Positions 8,590-17,654 of a stretch of DNA of 64,000 nucleotides are shown in pieces (the first letter of the stretch is position 1; each line of letters begins with the position of its first letter). A program made the translations under genes and the position numbers. Where the stretch lies: assembly GCA_021414025.1 (NCBI GenBank), contig JAIOPG010000004.1, positions 62,001 through 126,000 on the forward strand. The letters run 5' to 3'. The notes under the pieces are model-generated. The model ran no database searches, was not told the DNA's origin, and saw only the letters and a list, made by a program, of their open reading frames with translations. This DNA is from Planctomycetota bacterium. GTDB taxonomy: Bacteria > Planctomycetota > Phycisphaerae > Phycisphaerales > SM1A02.

Positions 8590-9783
8590 TCAGGCCAAGT
8601 CCGACTTCAACGCGGACGGAATGTCCGCGCGAAGACAACGAAGAGCGGGGGGCAGGCTGCCGATCAATCCGAGAAACAGTCCTGCGGCGAGCCCGCTGGC
8701 GACGCACGCGGCATCGACCGAGAGCGAGAATATGCCCATGGAGAATCGCACGCCCAAGCCGTCGAGCAACAGCGCGGCGATGAGCAGGGCGGGCAGGGCT
8801 CCGGCGGCGACGGTGATGATCGATTCCTGAATGAGATTCAGGACGACGGCGCCTCTCGAATACCCCAGCACCTGCAGCATGGCGATTTCCCGCGAGCGCG
8901 AGGCGAAGGAGGCGTCCAGTGCATTGAGCCCGCCGAGCATGGCTCCCAGGGCAACGATGAGCGCGCTGACGCCGATCAGGATCTGCACCGGGCGGAAGAA
9001 GCGGGCGAGACCCGCGTAATAGGCGGGCTCGTCGATCGCGGCGAGCTCCAGATCGGGCCTCCTCGACGCGAAGACTTCCATGTCGCCGATGTCGGCGCCC
9101 TCCAGCGAGACCACCGCCACCGAAAGAGTTTGCCGCTTGGTCAGCACCAGAAGATCGCCGAGCGGCACCCACGCCTCGCCGTCGATGGCCACGCCGGGAG
9201 CATCGATGATTCCCGTGACCGCGAAATTGGTCTCGTCGATCAGGATCGAGGGCGGAGTCGCGGCATCGGACAGGTCCGCGTCCGCCATGCCAAGTCGGAC
9301 CGCCAGCGAGCGACCCGCCAGCGCTTCGCCGCGTCCGGCTTCGGGAAGACGGCCAACGGAAAGCCGGGCCTGCGGGTGCACCATGAACGCGCCGGGCTCG
9401 ACTCCGCGCACCATCACCAGATCGCGCGCGTTGCCGCCGGGAGCGGACGCCTCGGCGCGGCGAAGCGGCAGCGGCACATGGAGTTCCGGCGAGACGAACG
9501 CGGCGCCGCCAGCGGATTTGATGCCGCGAATGCTCGCCGCGAGTACGCCCGGAGTCGACGCCGAGATTTCGCTGCGCTCCACGCTTTCCTCGCTGCCCGC
9601 GCCGAGCAGCATGACATTGCCCGGCGTTCCGCTGGCCCGGATGCCCCGGTCGAGTGCCCGCACGCTCGCCGCCGCGCTCACCACCAGGAAGATCACGATG
9701 GCGCTGCCGCCCGCGGTCAGCACCAGGCGCAGCGGACTTCGTCCGATGTTGCGGGCCGCGTAATGAATCGGCAGCACTCTCAT
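8590..9783 (-). CDS. ABC transporter permease, FtsX/MacB type (second copy)
   Basis: A 397-residue FtsX-like permease: N-terminal membrane segment (about 19-40), a periplasmic domain of ~220 residues, and three further membrane segments in the last 140 residues. The conserved SREIAMLQVLGYSRGAV (about 296-312) is the coupling region that contacts the ATPase. It overlaps the preceding permease by 4 bases (ATGA), and ATPase, adaptor and outer-membrane genes lie upstream in the same operon. Together they form a MacAB-TolC-like machine with two different permeases in place of one MacB dimer. The substrate is unknown. Confidence 0.85.
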   Translation of the reverse strand: MRVLPIHYAARNIGRSPLRLVLTAGGSAIVIFLVVSAAASVRALDRGIRASGTPGNVMLLGAGSEESVERSEISASTPGVLAASIRGIKSAGGAAFVSPELHVPLPLRRAEASAPGGNARDLVMVRGVEPGAFMVHPQARLSVGRLPEAGRGEALAGRSLAVRLGMADADLSDAATPPSILIDETNFAVTGIIDAPGVAIDGEAWVPLGDLLVLTKRQTLSVAVVSLEGADIGDMEVFASRRPDLELAAIDEPAYYAGLARFFRPVQILIGVSALIVALGAMLGGLNALDASFASRSREIAMLQVLGYSRGAVVLNLIQESIITVAAGALPALLIAALLLDGLGVRFSMGIFSLSVDAACVASGLAAGLFLGLIGSLPPALRCLRADIPSALKSDLA

Positions 9784-10940
9784 GAGCGGAACCCCGCGAC
9801 AATGGTTTGCCGGGACGCCAGGATCGCGGGCACGACGCCAGCGGCCATGCTGAGTCCGATGGCGATGGCGACGCCAGTGATTGCGATGCCGGCCGATGGC
9901 GGAATCGCGATCGACACGCCCTCCATGGTCATCGCCGTCCGCGCCAGTGACACGGTTGCATAGGAGCTGACCGCTCCAACCAGGCCGCCGACTCCTCCCA
10001 GCAGGCAGGCCTCCAGCAGCACCAGCGCCGCAAGATGGACGCCGCGGAAACCAAGCGTTTGAAGCACGCTGATCTCCTTTTCGCGACTGCGCATGGAGAG
10101 GACGATGGCGTTGGCCACCAGGGCGAAGACCGCGAGCAGCGCCGCGAGTCCCAGGGCCTCGGCGAAGCGCACCAGCACAATGACATCGGTTGCGGCCCGC
10201 GCCACATGCGCGGTCTCCGCGCGGGTGGTGGTGGGCGACTGGTCCCTTGCGAATTGCCGGTCGATCGCCTGGGCCACCTCGTCCAGCCGCGCCGGGTCGG
10301 TGACGCGCACATCGAATTGGGTGACCACGCCCCCGGTGCCGCCGCGCTTGGCCTGCTCCTGCAGGAAGGGCAGGTGCACGAAGGCGCTGCTTTGATCCTG
10401 CGGCTCGTCGCTCTCGATGATTCCGGCGACGAAAGCGTCGATGCCGGCGGCGGTGAATCGGTCGCCCGGCTTCAGGCGGCGGCGATGGGCCAGCTCGCGC
10501 CCGATGAGCGCGCTGTCGCCGCGGCCAAGCCAGCTCTTCATGGACTCCGGACTCGCGCTGGAGGCGTGGGTGGCAGCGAAGTCCTCCGGCGGCACTCCGC
10601 GAAAGGTGACCACATCCAGCGACGCGCGGCAGTTGGACACCACAATCTTCACCGGCGTCACGCTCGCGACGCCGGGGATCTTGCCGATGGCTTGTTCATA
10701 GGACTGGGGCAGCTGGCTGGTGAAGGGGCAGAATCGATTCTGGCGATAGACGACTAGGGCGGTTTCGCCGGAGGATTGCTGCGTGGCGCGCTCGACGCCG
10801 CTCCGCATGGCTTCGACGGTGCAGAAGAGGAAGACGGCCACCGCGACGCCGGCCAGCACCAGCGCGCTGCGCGTGGCGCGGCGGACCAGTCCGCGCCAGG
10901 CCAGCGCCGCCATGCCGATGATGGATCTCAGCGTGTTCAT
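9780..10940 (-). CDS. ABC transporter permease, FtsX/MacB type (first copy)
   Basis: A 386-residue FtsX-like permease with the same layout as its neighbour: membrane segment near the N-terminus (about 22-43), periplasmic domain, and three C-terminal membrane segments. The cytoplasmic coupling motif SREKEISVLQTLGFRGVHL lies near 288. Start and stop overlap the ATPase gene and the next permease by 4 bases each, so all three are translated as a block. The two permeases are diverged paralogues and probably form a heterodimer. Confidence 0.85.
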   Translation of the reverse strand: MNTLRSIIGMAALAWRGLVRRATRSALVLAGVAVAVFLFCTVEAMRSGVERATQQSSGETALVVYRQNRFCPFTSQLPQSYEQAIGKIPGVASVTPVKIVVSNCRASLDVVTFRGVPPEDFAATHASSASPESMKSWLGRGDSALIGRELAHRRRLKPGDRFTAAGIDAFVAGIIESDEPQDQSSAFVHLPFLQEQAKRGGTGGVVTQFDVRVTDPARLDEVAQAIDRQFARDQSPTTTRAETAHVARAATDVIVLVRFAEALGLAALLAVFALVANAIVLSMRSREKEISVLQTLGFRGVHLAALVLLEACLLGGVGGLVGAVSSYATVSLARTAMTMEGVSIAIPPSAGIAITGVAIAIGLSMAAGVVPAILASRQTIVAGFRS

Positions 10941-11638
10941 GCGCGCACCGCCGCATCCTCCACAAGCTTTCCCTTGTCCAGATGCACCAAGCGCTGGGCG
11001 TGAGACGCGGTCGCCGGGTCGTGCGTGACCATCACAATAGTCTGCCCGCGCTGGCGATGCAGGCTCGACAGCAGCGTCATGATGCTTGCCGCCGCGACGC
11101 GATCGAGATCGCCGGTCGGCTCGTCCGCCAGCAGCAGCGCCGGCCGCGTCACGATGGCCCGGGCGATGGCGACGCGCTGCTCCTGCCCGCCGGAAAGCTG
11201 ACGCGGATAGTGCGCATGCCGATCGGCGATGCCCACCGCTTCGAGCGCCTCCTCGACGCGGCGATGCCGCTCCGACCGCGAAAGGTCGTGCAGATAGAGC
11301 GGCAATTCCACATTTTCATAGGCGGTGAGCACCGGCACCAGGTGGTAGAGCTGAAAGACATAGCCCACCTTTTCGGCGCGCCACTTGGCAAGTTCGGCGC
11401 GGGAAAGCTGCACAAGATCCTGGCCATCCACCACCAGCGAACCCGCCGTGGGGCGGTCGATTCCGGCGAACAGATTCAGAAGAGTGGTCTTGCCCGAGCC
11501 CGAGGGGCCCATGAGCGCCACGAACGCGCCACGCGCGAGCGACAGATCGATGGACTCCAGCACGCGGACGGCCTCGCCGCCGCGCGCGTAATGCTTCTCA
11601 AGTTTTCGACAGGTGATGATGGGGTCAGTGGTTGGCAT
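10937..11638 (-). CDS. ABC transporter ATP-binding protein, LolD/MacB type
   Basis: A 233-residue ATPase with Walker A GPSGSGKT (about 44-51), Q-loop FQ (near 96), signature LSGGQEQRVAIARA (about 144), Walker B ALLLADEPTGDLD (about 168) and switch His in MVTHDPA (about 201). The subfamily energises FtsX-type permeases. The ATG at 11638 has AAAGGGA close upstream and lies inside the 3' end of the adaptor gene (14-base overlap). An ATG at 11707 would add 23 residues with no family match. Confidence 0.9.
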   Translation of the reverse strand: MPTTDPIITCRKLEKHYARGGEAVRVLESIDLSLARGAFVALMGPSGSGKTTLLNLFAGIDRPTAGSLVVDGQDLVQLSRAELAKWRAEKVGYVFQLYHLVPVLTAYENVELPLYLHDLSRSERHRRVEEALEAVGIADRHAHYPRQLSGGQEQRVAIARAIVTRPALLLADEPTGDLDRVAAASIMTLLSSLHRQRGQTIVMVTHDPATASHAQRLVHLDKGKLVEDAAVRA

Positions 11639-12944
11639 GCGGATCCCTTTCTGTGGTTGCGGCATCCGTGGATGTGGGAGACGCCGCGACACGAACGGAT
11701 TGACCAACGCTTGTGGCAGGCGAGTCTGGGAGCACGACGAAATCCCCGGGTCGAAGCCCGCTGAACACCGTCGTCCAATCGCCCGCCGCCTTCATGTTCG
11801 CGGGTGCGGCGGCGCAGACCACTTCGCGCGATTCAATCCGGCCAACACCGTCGCGCACATCCACCACCACTCGGAGCGATCCGCTTCGAGTTCCATTCGC
11901 GGCCGCGATGGTCTGTGCCAGCACGCTTTCCGGAATCGCGATCTCGGTCCGGCTCGACGCGCCGACGTCGCCCTCGGCGGCCTTGCCCTGCGGTTGCAGT
12001 GAGTCCAGTTGAATTCGGACTCGCGCCAGCATGTCCGGCACAAGCCCGTCGGGCGGATTCTCCAGCAGCACCTTGGCTTGCAGGGTGTTCTTGGCGATGT
12101 CCGCCTGTTGCACCAGCCGCAAGACGCGACCGCGCACCGTCTGTCCGGGCAGGGAATCAAATTGAACCTGGGCAATCTGGCCAACCCGAAGTCGCCCGGC
12201 ATCGGACAACGGCACGTCCGTTTTGACCTGCAGGCTCTGCGGGTCAAACAATTGGACGATCGCCGCGTCCTGCCCGAATTTTCCAACCATCATTCCGGGC
12301 GACGCAAGGCGCGCCATCACGACTCCCGCGGCCGGTGATCGGACTTCAGTTCGGCTCAGATTCAGCGCCGATTCATCGCGCGCGGCGGACACTTGCTCAA
12401 GAGAAGCCTTTGCGCCCGTCGCCTTGATGCCAAGGCGAGCCACTTCGCCTTCGCTGACGCTGCCGCCGGCGACCAGCTGACGCTTGCGACGCAGTTCGTC
12501 CTCGATCAGGGCTAGTTCGGAGGCCTTCACCTGCACCTCGGCCTTGGCGCGGCGAAGCGAGAGCCTGGCGTCGTCGTCGATCAACCGCGCGACCACCTGG
12601 TCCCTTTCAATTCGGTCCCCCTCGAGCACAAGCACTTCGCGGACCACTCCGGGAGTGAGCGCCGCCGCTGCGATGGGAAAGGGCGAGGGCTCGACCCAGC
12701 CCGGAGCCTGCACGACCATGCCTTGGGCCGCGGATGATGGCTCCACGCCCGGACGCATGATTGAAGTCGGGTTCGACTGCGTCGCCGTGCGGATCACGAC
12801 GGGCGTCGCGCGGACCACCGTGAGCGGAGCCCACGCGCGCCAGCTTGACCATGCAAGGATGGCCGAGGCGCTGGCGACAATCGCCGCGGGCAGCAGAACG
12901 CGGGTGCCGATGCGCCGACCCGGCAGAGGAATAGGCGAAGTCAT
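11625..12944 (-). CDS. HlyD/MacA-type periplasmic adaptor
   Basis: A 439-residue membrane fusion protein. One N-terminal membrane segment (about 14-32) is followed by the lipoyl half-motif near 95-125, a helical hairpin (about 130-200, rich in Lys/Glu/Ala) and the second half of the barrel at VRSPAAGVVMARLASPGMMV (about 218). Beta-barrel and membrane-proximal domains fill the rest. It bridges the inner-membrane permeases and the TolC-like channel. It overlaps the channel gene by 4 bases and the ATPase gene by 14. Confidence 0.87.
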   Translation of the reverse strand: MTSPIPLPGRRIGTRVLLPAAIVASASAILAWSSWRAWAPLTVVRATPVVIRTATQSNPTSIMRPGVEPSSAAQGMVVQAPGWVEPSPFPIAAAALTPGVVREVLVLEGDRIERDQVVARLIDDDARLSLRRAKAEVQVKASELALIEDELRRKRQLVAGGSVSEGEVARLGIKATGAKASLEQVSAARDESALNLSRTEVRSPAAGVVMARLASPGMMVGKFGQDAAIVQLFDPQSLQVKTDVPLSDAGRLRVGQIAQVQFDSLPGQTVRGRVLRLVQQADIAKNTLQAKVLLENPPDGLVPDMLARVRIQLDSLQPQGKAAEGDVGASSRTEIAIPESVLAQTIAAANGTRSGSLRVVVDVRDGVGRIESREVVCAAAPANMKAAGDWTTVFSGLRPGDFVVLPDSPATSVGQSVRVAASPTSTDAATTERDPHANH

Positions 12945-14338
12945 GGCATCACCTCCGCCGGCAGAAATCCCGCGGCTTTCGCCAGGACCAGTCGGGCAGC
13001 ACGGCGCTCGCGCTCCAGATCGGTCATCTCAAGCTTGGCGTGGTTGAGCGAATGCTCCGCGTCGATCAATTCGCGCTGGGAGCTTTCGCCGGCCGCCAGC
13101 GCCGCTTGCGCTCTCTTGAAGGTTTCGGTCGACGGTGCGAGCAAGGACTCCGCGCTGGCATTGCGCCGATCCTCGGTCGCGAAGGCCCGCGTCAGGGCGG
13201 ATCGCAGCTCGATGATGGCCGCCTGTCGCACGCGCTCCGCCTCGATGGAGGCCGTGGCCAACTCAGCTTCAGCCTTGGCGATTCGCGCCGACCCATCGTT
13301 GAAAATCGGAATCTCGATGTTGGCGGAAAACATGGCGGCTTGATCGCCCTCCATGTCGCGTTCAAATCCGCCGCCCAGATCGATTGTGTTCAAGCGACTC
13401 CGTCGTGCGAGCTCCAGCTTGGATGCCGCCGCGTGCATTCGTGCATGCGCAGCCCGCACATCAAGACGTGTCGATGCGAGCTGGGAGAGCAGGGACTGCT
13501 CATCGGTGACTTCCGCGAAGAGCGCGTGGGCCGAGGAGGGATCGGCGACGCCGGTGCGCCAACCGGTCGAAGCCTCCACGCGGCCAAGCAGCGCCATGAG
13601 CGACAGCTGGGCCGCCGTGTGCATCTCGGTCGCACGGGCCAATCGATGATGAGCATCCAGATATTCGGCCTGGGCCTTGGCCACCGTGTTTCCGTCGGCT
13701 TCTCCCGCCGCGAATCGATCGCGGGCCATCACCAGCAGTCGCTGCGTGATTTCAAGGTCATGCCGGGCCAGTCCGCGCTCCTCGTCGCGCAACGCGGTTT
13801 CGTGCCAGGCGGAGCGCGTTTCTGCGGCGAGCGACACGGCGCTTGCACCCAGCGAAAGCAGCGCCGACTGGTAGGAATCGCGGGCCGACTCGCTTCGAAT
13901 TGGCTGCTTCCAGAGTTCGTCGATCTGCACCATGAGCATGGCGAAAATGGGAACCGCGCTCATGGAGTCCAGAGGCACTCCCGAGGTGAAATTCAGAACC
14001 GGATTTTGCGGGGCCGAAATGTCGATGGCCTCCGCGCGAAGGGCGTTGGTTTCCGAAATCATTCGGGCGATGGCAGGGCTGGCGTCCAGGGCGATGGCGA
14101 CGGCTTCGACTTCGTTCAGCGGGTCGGGAAGCGCGACGGTCGCCGCGGACCGCAGTGCATCGGCGCCGATCGCAACCGCATCCGGCTTGGTCCAGGCAGG
14201 GGTCACGCCAGCGCGGCTCGCGATGTCGGGGCCGACCGATCCGGGTTGCTCCAATGGCTGCGTCTGGCAGCCGGCCACCAGAAGCAGGGCGAGCGCGGAG
14301 GCTCGCGCCGACAAGTGAAATAAATTGTTCATGTTCAA
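12941..14338 (-). CDS. TolC-like outer-membrane efflux lipoprotein
   Basis: A 465-residue protein with a lipoprotein signal (LLLVAGC, Cys near residue 24), then long amphipathic helices in two repeats typical of the TolC/CusC family (around 75-260 and 280-460). EIPIFNDGSARIAKAEAEL (about 345) is the diagnostic turn of the second repeat. The channel would open at the outer membrane and dock the HlyD-like adaptor encoded immediately downstream. An alternative start lies two codons in (14332). The upstream gene encodes a Cys-rich secreted protein, as sometimes seen before heavy-metal efflux genes, so a metal substrate is one possibility. Confidence 0.85.
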   Translation of the reverse strand: MNMNNLFHLSARASALALLLVAGCQTQPLEQPGSVGPDIASRAGVTPAWTKPDAVAIGADALRSAATVALPDPLNEVEAVAIALDASPAIARMISETNALRAEAIDISAPQNPVLNFTSGVPLDSMSAVPIFAMLMVQIDELWKQPIRSESARDSYQSALLSLGASAVSLAAETRSAWHETALRDEERGLARHDLEITQRLLVMARDRFAAGEADGNTVAKAQAEYLDAHHRLARATEMHTAAQLSLMALLGRVEASTGWRTGVADPSSAHALFAEVTDEQSLLSQLASTRLDVRAAHARMHAAASKLELARRSRLNTIDLGGGFERDMEGDQAAMFSANIEIPIFNDGSARIAKAEAELATASIEAERVRQAAIIELRSALTRAFATEDRRNASAESLLAPSTETFKRAQAALAAGESSQRELIDAEHSLNHAKLEMTDLERERRAARLVLAKAAGFLPAEVMP

Positions 14339-14400
14339 GCTCCAAAAGGCACGGACACAATGCGCGGGAACATCCCGCGCACATCAGTCGTGTTTGGAGT

Positions 14401-14847
14401 TCAAATCAGCCAGGTTGCCATGAGGGCGCAGCGCTCGTTCACGCCCGGCGGCGGCCCAGGCGGATCGTGCTGGCGAAGAGAAATGGACGGAAGGTCGTTG
14501 GCGTGTCGCGTGTCGGAGACCTCGACAACCGATGGAGGCAGGACGCATTCAACCGCGCTCAGGTCGATCGAAACAGGCGATGGCGGAGGGGCTTTGGTCA
14601 CGCAGCATCGACAGGCATTGTTCGGAGCGCAAGGGGTCTTGTTCGAATCGCGATGGGTCGATTGCTTGTGGGCGGATGATGGAATCGGCCTGCCGCAGCA
14701 ATCCTTTTCCACTTCGTGGCACGCGACCTTGGTCGGTGCTTCGCAGCAGGTGGCACGCTCAAGCAGGAACGTGGTGAACTGGCAATGACACACCGGCAGC
14801 CACAGGGCGGCCAGCAGGGTCAGGAGCACTCGGGGAGTGACGGTCAT
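14401..14847 (-). CDS. Cysteine-rich secreted protein upstream of efflux genes
   Basis: A 148-residue protein: signal peptide at residues 1-20 (MTVTPRVLLTLLAALWLPVC), then about 60 residues carrying a dozen Cys, with pairs CC at two places, CHC, ACHEVEKDCC and NACRCC. The rest is Pro-rich. Such density of Cys with His suggests metal binding in the periplasm. The ATG at 14847 was chosen because the signal peptide begins there; the open frame extends 33 codons further without sense. It is 62 bases upstream of the TolC-like gene and 99 bases downstream of mog. The family is not recognised; a metal-sensing or metal-buffering role for the exporter is an inference. Confidence 0.65.
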   Translation of the reverse strand: MTVTPRVLLTLLAALWLPVCHCQFTTFLLERATCCEAPTKVACHEVEKDCCGRPIPSSAHKQSTHRDSNKTPCAPNNACRCCVTKAPPPSPVSIDLSAVECVLPPSVVEVSDTRHANDLPSISLRQHDPPGPPPGVNERCALMATWLI

Positions 14848-14946
14848 CTCAGGCCTAGCGTAGCTCTGAAACCGAGGTTCGCAAATGGTTGGGGAATAAC
14901 TCGGAAAAGAAAAATCCCCAGAACCCGCACAGACCGACGCTTTCAC

Positions 14947-15504
14947 TCAATGCTTGTGATGAATCACCTTTGCATTGGCGTCCGGCGAAGCGACCGCGTC
15001 CGGGCGGCCGTCATCCTTCACTTCGCCTCGCAGCGTCTCGATGGCGTGGGGAAGGATGTCGGCGATGGCCTCGAACATCTCCGCGCAGCCTCGCGGCGAG
15101 CCCGGCAGCGTGATGATCAAAGTTTGGTTGATGGTGCCGGCAATTCCGCGCGACAGGAAAGTGCGCGGAGTCTTCTGCAGGCAGCGCAGACGGGACAGGT
15201 CCATGATGCCGGCGTGTTCCCGGTGCATCACGCTGCGCAGCGCCTCGGGCGTGATGTCGCGCGGGGCGAGTCCGGTTCCTCCGGTGCTCAGGATCAGATC
15301 GATGTTGCGCGACGGTTCAGACCAGCGCGAGAAGAATGCCGCCAGGGCTGCGAGGTCGTCGGGCAGGCATTCATGGTGGACGATCTCGGCGTGAAGATGC
15401 TTCGCGGCGAGCCCCGCGAGCGTGGGACCGGAAGTGTCGTCGGTTTCGCCGCGCGAGCAGCGGTCGCTCACCGTCAGGATCGCGGCTCGTGGCACGGAAC
15501 TCAT
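14947..15504 (-). CDS. mog: Molybdopterin adenylyltransferase (MogA/MoaB family)
   Basis: A 185-residue MoaB/Mog protein with AAILTVSDRCSRGETDD at 7-23 and the molybdopterin-binding loop STGGTGLAPRDITPEA near 73. It activates molybdopterin by adenylation so that MoeA can insert molybdate. Mog and MoaB cannot be separated by eye and the gene could equally be named moaB. The start overlaps moaC by 4 bases. A His/Asp-rich tail (about 170-185) is unusual and lies beyond the family core. Confidence 0.85.
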   Translation of the reverse strand: MSSVPRAAILTVSDRCSRGETDDTSGPTLAGLAAKHLHAEIVHHECLPDDLAALAAFFSRWSEPSRNIDLILSTGGTGLAPRDITPEALRSVMHREHAGIMDLSRLRCLQKTPRTFLSRGIAGTINQTLIITLPGSPRGCAEMFEAIADILPHAIETLRGEVKDDGRPDAVASPDANAKVIHHKH

Positions 15505-16043
15505 GATCGGACTTTCGTGGAGGTCTGCACACGGCGCACCGGACTGTGGGTGGCGCCTTTCGCCACATAGCGTCCGCTTCGTCCGCCTTCCTTCTCCAGC
15601 AGCCGCAGGCCCTCGACGGTCATCGACTTGTCGACCGACTTGCCCATGTCGATCACCGTGAGCGCCGCAATGGCGACCGCGAGCAGGGCCTCCATCTCGA
15701 CGCCGGTTCGGGCCGTCACCTTCGCCTCGGCGCGCAGATGCACGTGGCCGCGGCGCAGCTCGGCGCGGACCTCGATCGAATCAAGCGGCAGGGAATGGCA
15801 GAGCGGAATTAGTTCGTCGGTGCGCTTGGCGGCCTGGATGCCCGCGAGCCGCGCGACCTCAAGCACATTGCCCTTGGCCAGCGCATTCTGTGCGATCCGT
15901 TTGGCAAGTTCGGCGGAAATCTTCACGCGGGCTTCGGCCACGGCGCGACGGGCGGTGAGCGGCTTGGCGCCGACATCGACCATTCGGGCGCGACCTCGCG
16001 AGTCGACATGGGTGAGGGTTGGGAATTGCTTCTTCTTGGCCAT
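15501..16043 (-). CDS. moaC: Cyclic pyranopterin monophosphate synthase MoaC
   Basis: A 180-residue MoaC. Family blocks are LTHVDSRGRARMVDVGAK (about 9-26), ELIPLCHSLPLDSI (about 79), TGVEMEALLAVAIAALTVID (about 112) and a C-terminal KSGGRSG-like loop (GGRSGRY). Catalytic Lys in DMGKSVDKSM is present. It converts the MoaA product to cPMP. Start 16043 lies 14 bases after moeA; a start at 16070 would overlap moeA and adds nine unconserved residues. About 15 residues longer at the C-terminus than typical. Confidence 0.92.
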   Translation of the reverse strand: MAKKKQFPTLTHVDSRGRARMVDVGAKPLTARRAVAEARVKISAELAKRIAQNALAKGNVLEVARLAGIQAAKRTDELIPLCHSLPLDSIEVRAELRRGHVHLRAEAKVTARTGVEMEALLAVAIAALTVIDMGKSVDKSMTVEGLRLLEKEGGRSGRYVAKGATHSPVRRVQTSTKVRS

Positions 16044-16057
16044 TGAGGGTCCGATCG

Positions 16058-17326
16058 TCAATGCATCCAAGCGTGGAAAGGGAGCGGTCCATGGGTTTGC
16101 TCGCCTGGGGGAACTTCCACAAATCCAACGCTCGTTGCGGCGGAGGCGATGTCGCCCGAACTCTTACCCGCGAGCAGATGAAGCTCTCCGCATCCGTTCG
16201 CGTCCGCTCGTTCACCCACCAGCCGGTGCCACCACAGGCTCAGCGTCGCGTCATCGCAATTGGCGACGCTTCGCTTGACGGGCGCGAGCTGCGAATCCGC
16301 AAGCCCGGCAAACTTGCCCAGCATGGGAACCGCGAGCCGCCGCGCGGTGACCATCACCGAGACGGGATTGCCTGGAAGTCCGAGGATCAAGCATGGCGAG
16401 TCTTTGCCCGGACGCAGCGCTGCGAGCATCGGTCGTCCGGGTCGCTGTGGAATCTTGTGGAAGATGGCGTCGGCGCCGAGCCGTACCGCGACGCCCGGGA
16501 CATGATCGCGATGACCCATCGAGACTCCGCCGGTCAGGATCACGGCGTCCGCGGATTGCATCATGGCGCCGACGATGGTGACGAGCGCGTCCTCGTCGTC
16601 TTTCACATGCGACTGCGACACCATCTCGATCCAGGGCCTGGCGCCAAAGAGCGACTCAAGCACCGGACCATTGCTGTCGCGCACCTGCCATGGCTGGGGG
16701 GCCGCGTTCGCGGCGACCAGCTCGTCGCCCGTGACCACGAGCGCGACACGAACGCGTCGGTGCACTCGGACCCTGGCCTTGCCGAACGCGGCAAGTCCGC
16801 CGATCACTGCGGCGGAAAGCACCATGCCTGGATTCGCGAGGCGAGCGCCGCCCGCGGCGTTTTCGCCTCGGCGACGAATATTGGCGCCGCCCTTGATCGC
16901 GGCGGGAGCGATCGTCAATCGCACGCGGCCATCCGAGGGTGTCACATCTTCGTAGCGCACAACGGCATCGGCACCGAGCGGAATGGGCGCGCCGGTCACG
17001 ATCCGAACCGCATGTCCGGCGCGCATGGCAACCGGTGCGTGTCCGATGCTCGCCTCGTGGTCCACTCCCGTCGCGACGGGCAATCCATCGCGTGACGCCA
17101 TCGCCGCAAGGTCCTCCATCCGCACCGCAAAGCCATCCATCGAACTCACATCCAGCGCGGGGCTCTCTCGATCCGCGAGCAGGGGCTCCGCCAGCACGCG
17201 GCCAGTGGCGCGAGAGAGGTCCACGAGTTCCGTTCCGAGTGCGGGAAGCCGTTCTCGCACCGCTTCGACCGCCTCATGGGGCGAGGCCATTGGCCGAAGT
17301 GCAGCGATGGGTGTGGTGGCTTTCAT
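16058..17326 (-). CDS. moeA: Molybdopterin molybdenumtransferase MoeA
   Basis: A 422-residue MoeA. The N-terminal region carries SMDGFAV (about 62), domain 2 VRIVTGAPIPLGADAVV (about 105), and the MoaB-like domain 3 VALVVTGDEL (about 195) and ILTGGVSMGHRDHVPG (about 263). LILGLPGNPVSVMVT (about 315) precedes the C-terminal domain. It ligates molybdate to adenylated molybdopterin. The start at 17326 aligns with the family; a longer open frame to 17575 runs back across the divergent moaD gene and is unlikely. First gene of the long minus-strand unit; the 82-base gap to moaD must hold both divergent promoters. Confidence 0.92.
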   Translation of the reverse strand: MKATTPIAALRPMASPHEAVEAVRERLPALGTELVDLSRATGRVLAEPLLADRESPALDVSSMDGFAVRMEDLAAMASRDGLPVATGVDHEASIGHAPVAMRAGHAVRIVTGAPIPLGADAVVRYEDVTPSDGRVRLTIAPAAIKGGANIRRRGENAAGGARLANPGMVLSAAVIGGLAAFGKARVRVHRRVRVALVVTGDELVAANAAPQPWQVRDSNGPVLESLFGARPWIEMVSQSHVKDDEDALVTIVGAMMQSADAVILTGGVSMGHRDHVPGVAVRLGADAIFHKIPQRPGRPMLAALRPGKDSPCLILGLPGNPVSVMVTARRLAVPMLGKFAGLADSQLAPVKRSVANCDDATLSLWWHRLVGERADANGCGELHLLAGKSSGDIASAATSVGFVEVPPGEQTHGPLPFHAWMH

Positions 17327-17408
17327 GTGCGTGGGCTGATTCGAAACTCGAAGCGCGGCATGCGGCCGCGCATGATGGGCCGCGATGTCGCGATGATACG
17401 CTGGAGCA

Positions 17409-17654
17409 ATGACGATTCGCGTGCTCATCTTCGGCTCGCTCGCCCGGGAATTATCCTGCAAGGAGATCGCGGTGGAGGTTGCGGCGCCCGCGACGGTGAG
17501 CGGCGTGAATCGCGCACTTGCGGCGAAATACCCTGCGAAAGCATCCTTCATGAGCAGCGCCCGGCTGGCGGTCAATCATGCGTTCGCGAAGCCGGAGGCG
17601 GCCGTGCAACCGGGCGATGAAGTCGCTCTCATCGAGCTGGTGGGTGGCGGATGA
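17409..17654 (+). CDS. moaD: Molybdopterin synthase sulfur carrier subunit MoaD
   Basis: An 81-residue ubiquitin-like protein starting with a beta strand (TIRVLIFGSLAREL) and ending in GGG; the C-terminal Gly-Gly is adenylated and thiocarboxylated to carry sulfur for the dithiolene. One Gly more than usual at the very end is odd and would matter for docking in MoaE, where the free terminus enters the active site. GGAGC lies 5 bases before the ATG. It overlaps moaE by 4 bases. No moeB-like activating gene is in the window. Confidence 0.88.
   Translation: MTIRVLIFGSLARELSCKEIAVEVAAPATVSGVNRALAAKYPAKASFMSSARLAVNHAFAKPEAAVQPGDEVALIELVGGG

Noticed and set aside
17327-17575. Longer MoeA start at 17575
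   Set aside because: It would run back across moaD and its start, and the added residues are not MoeA-like.
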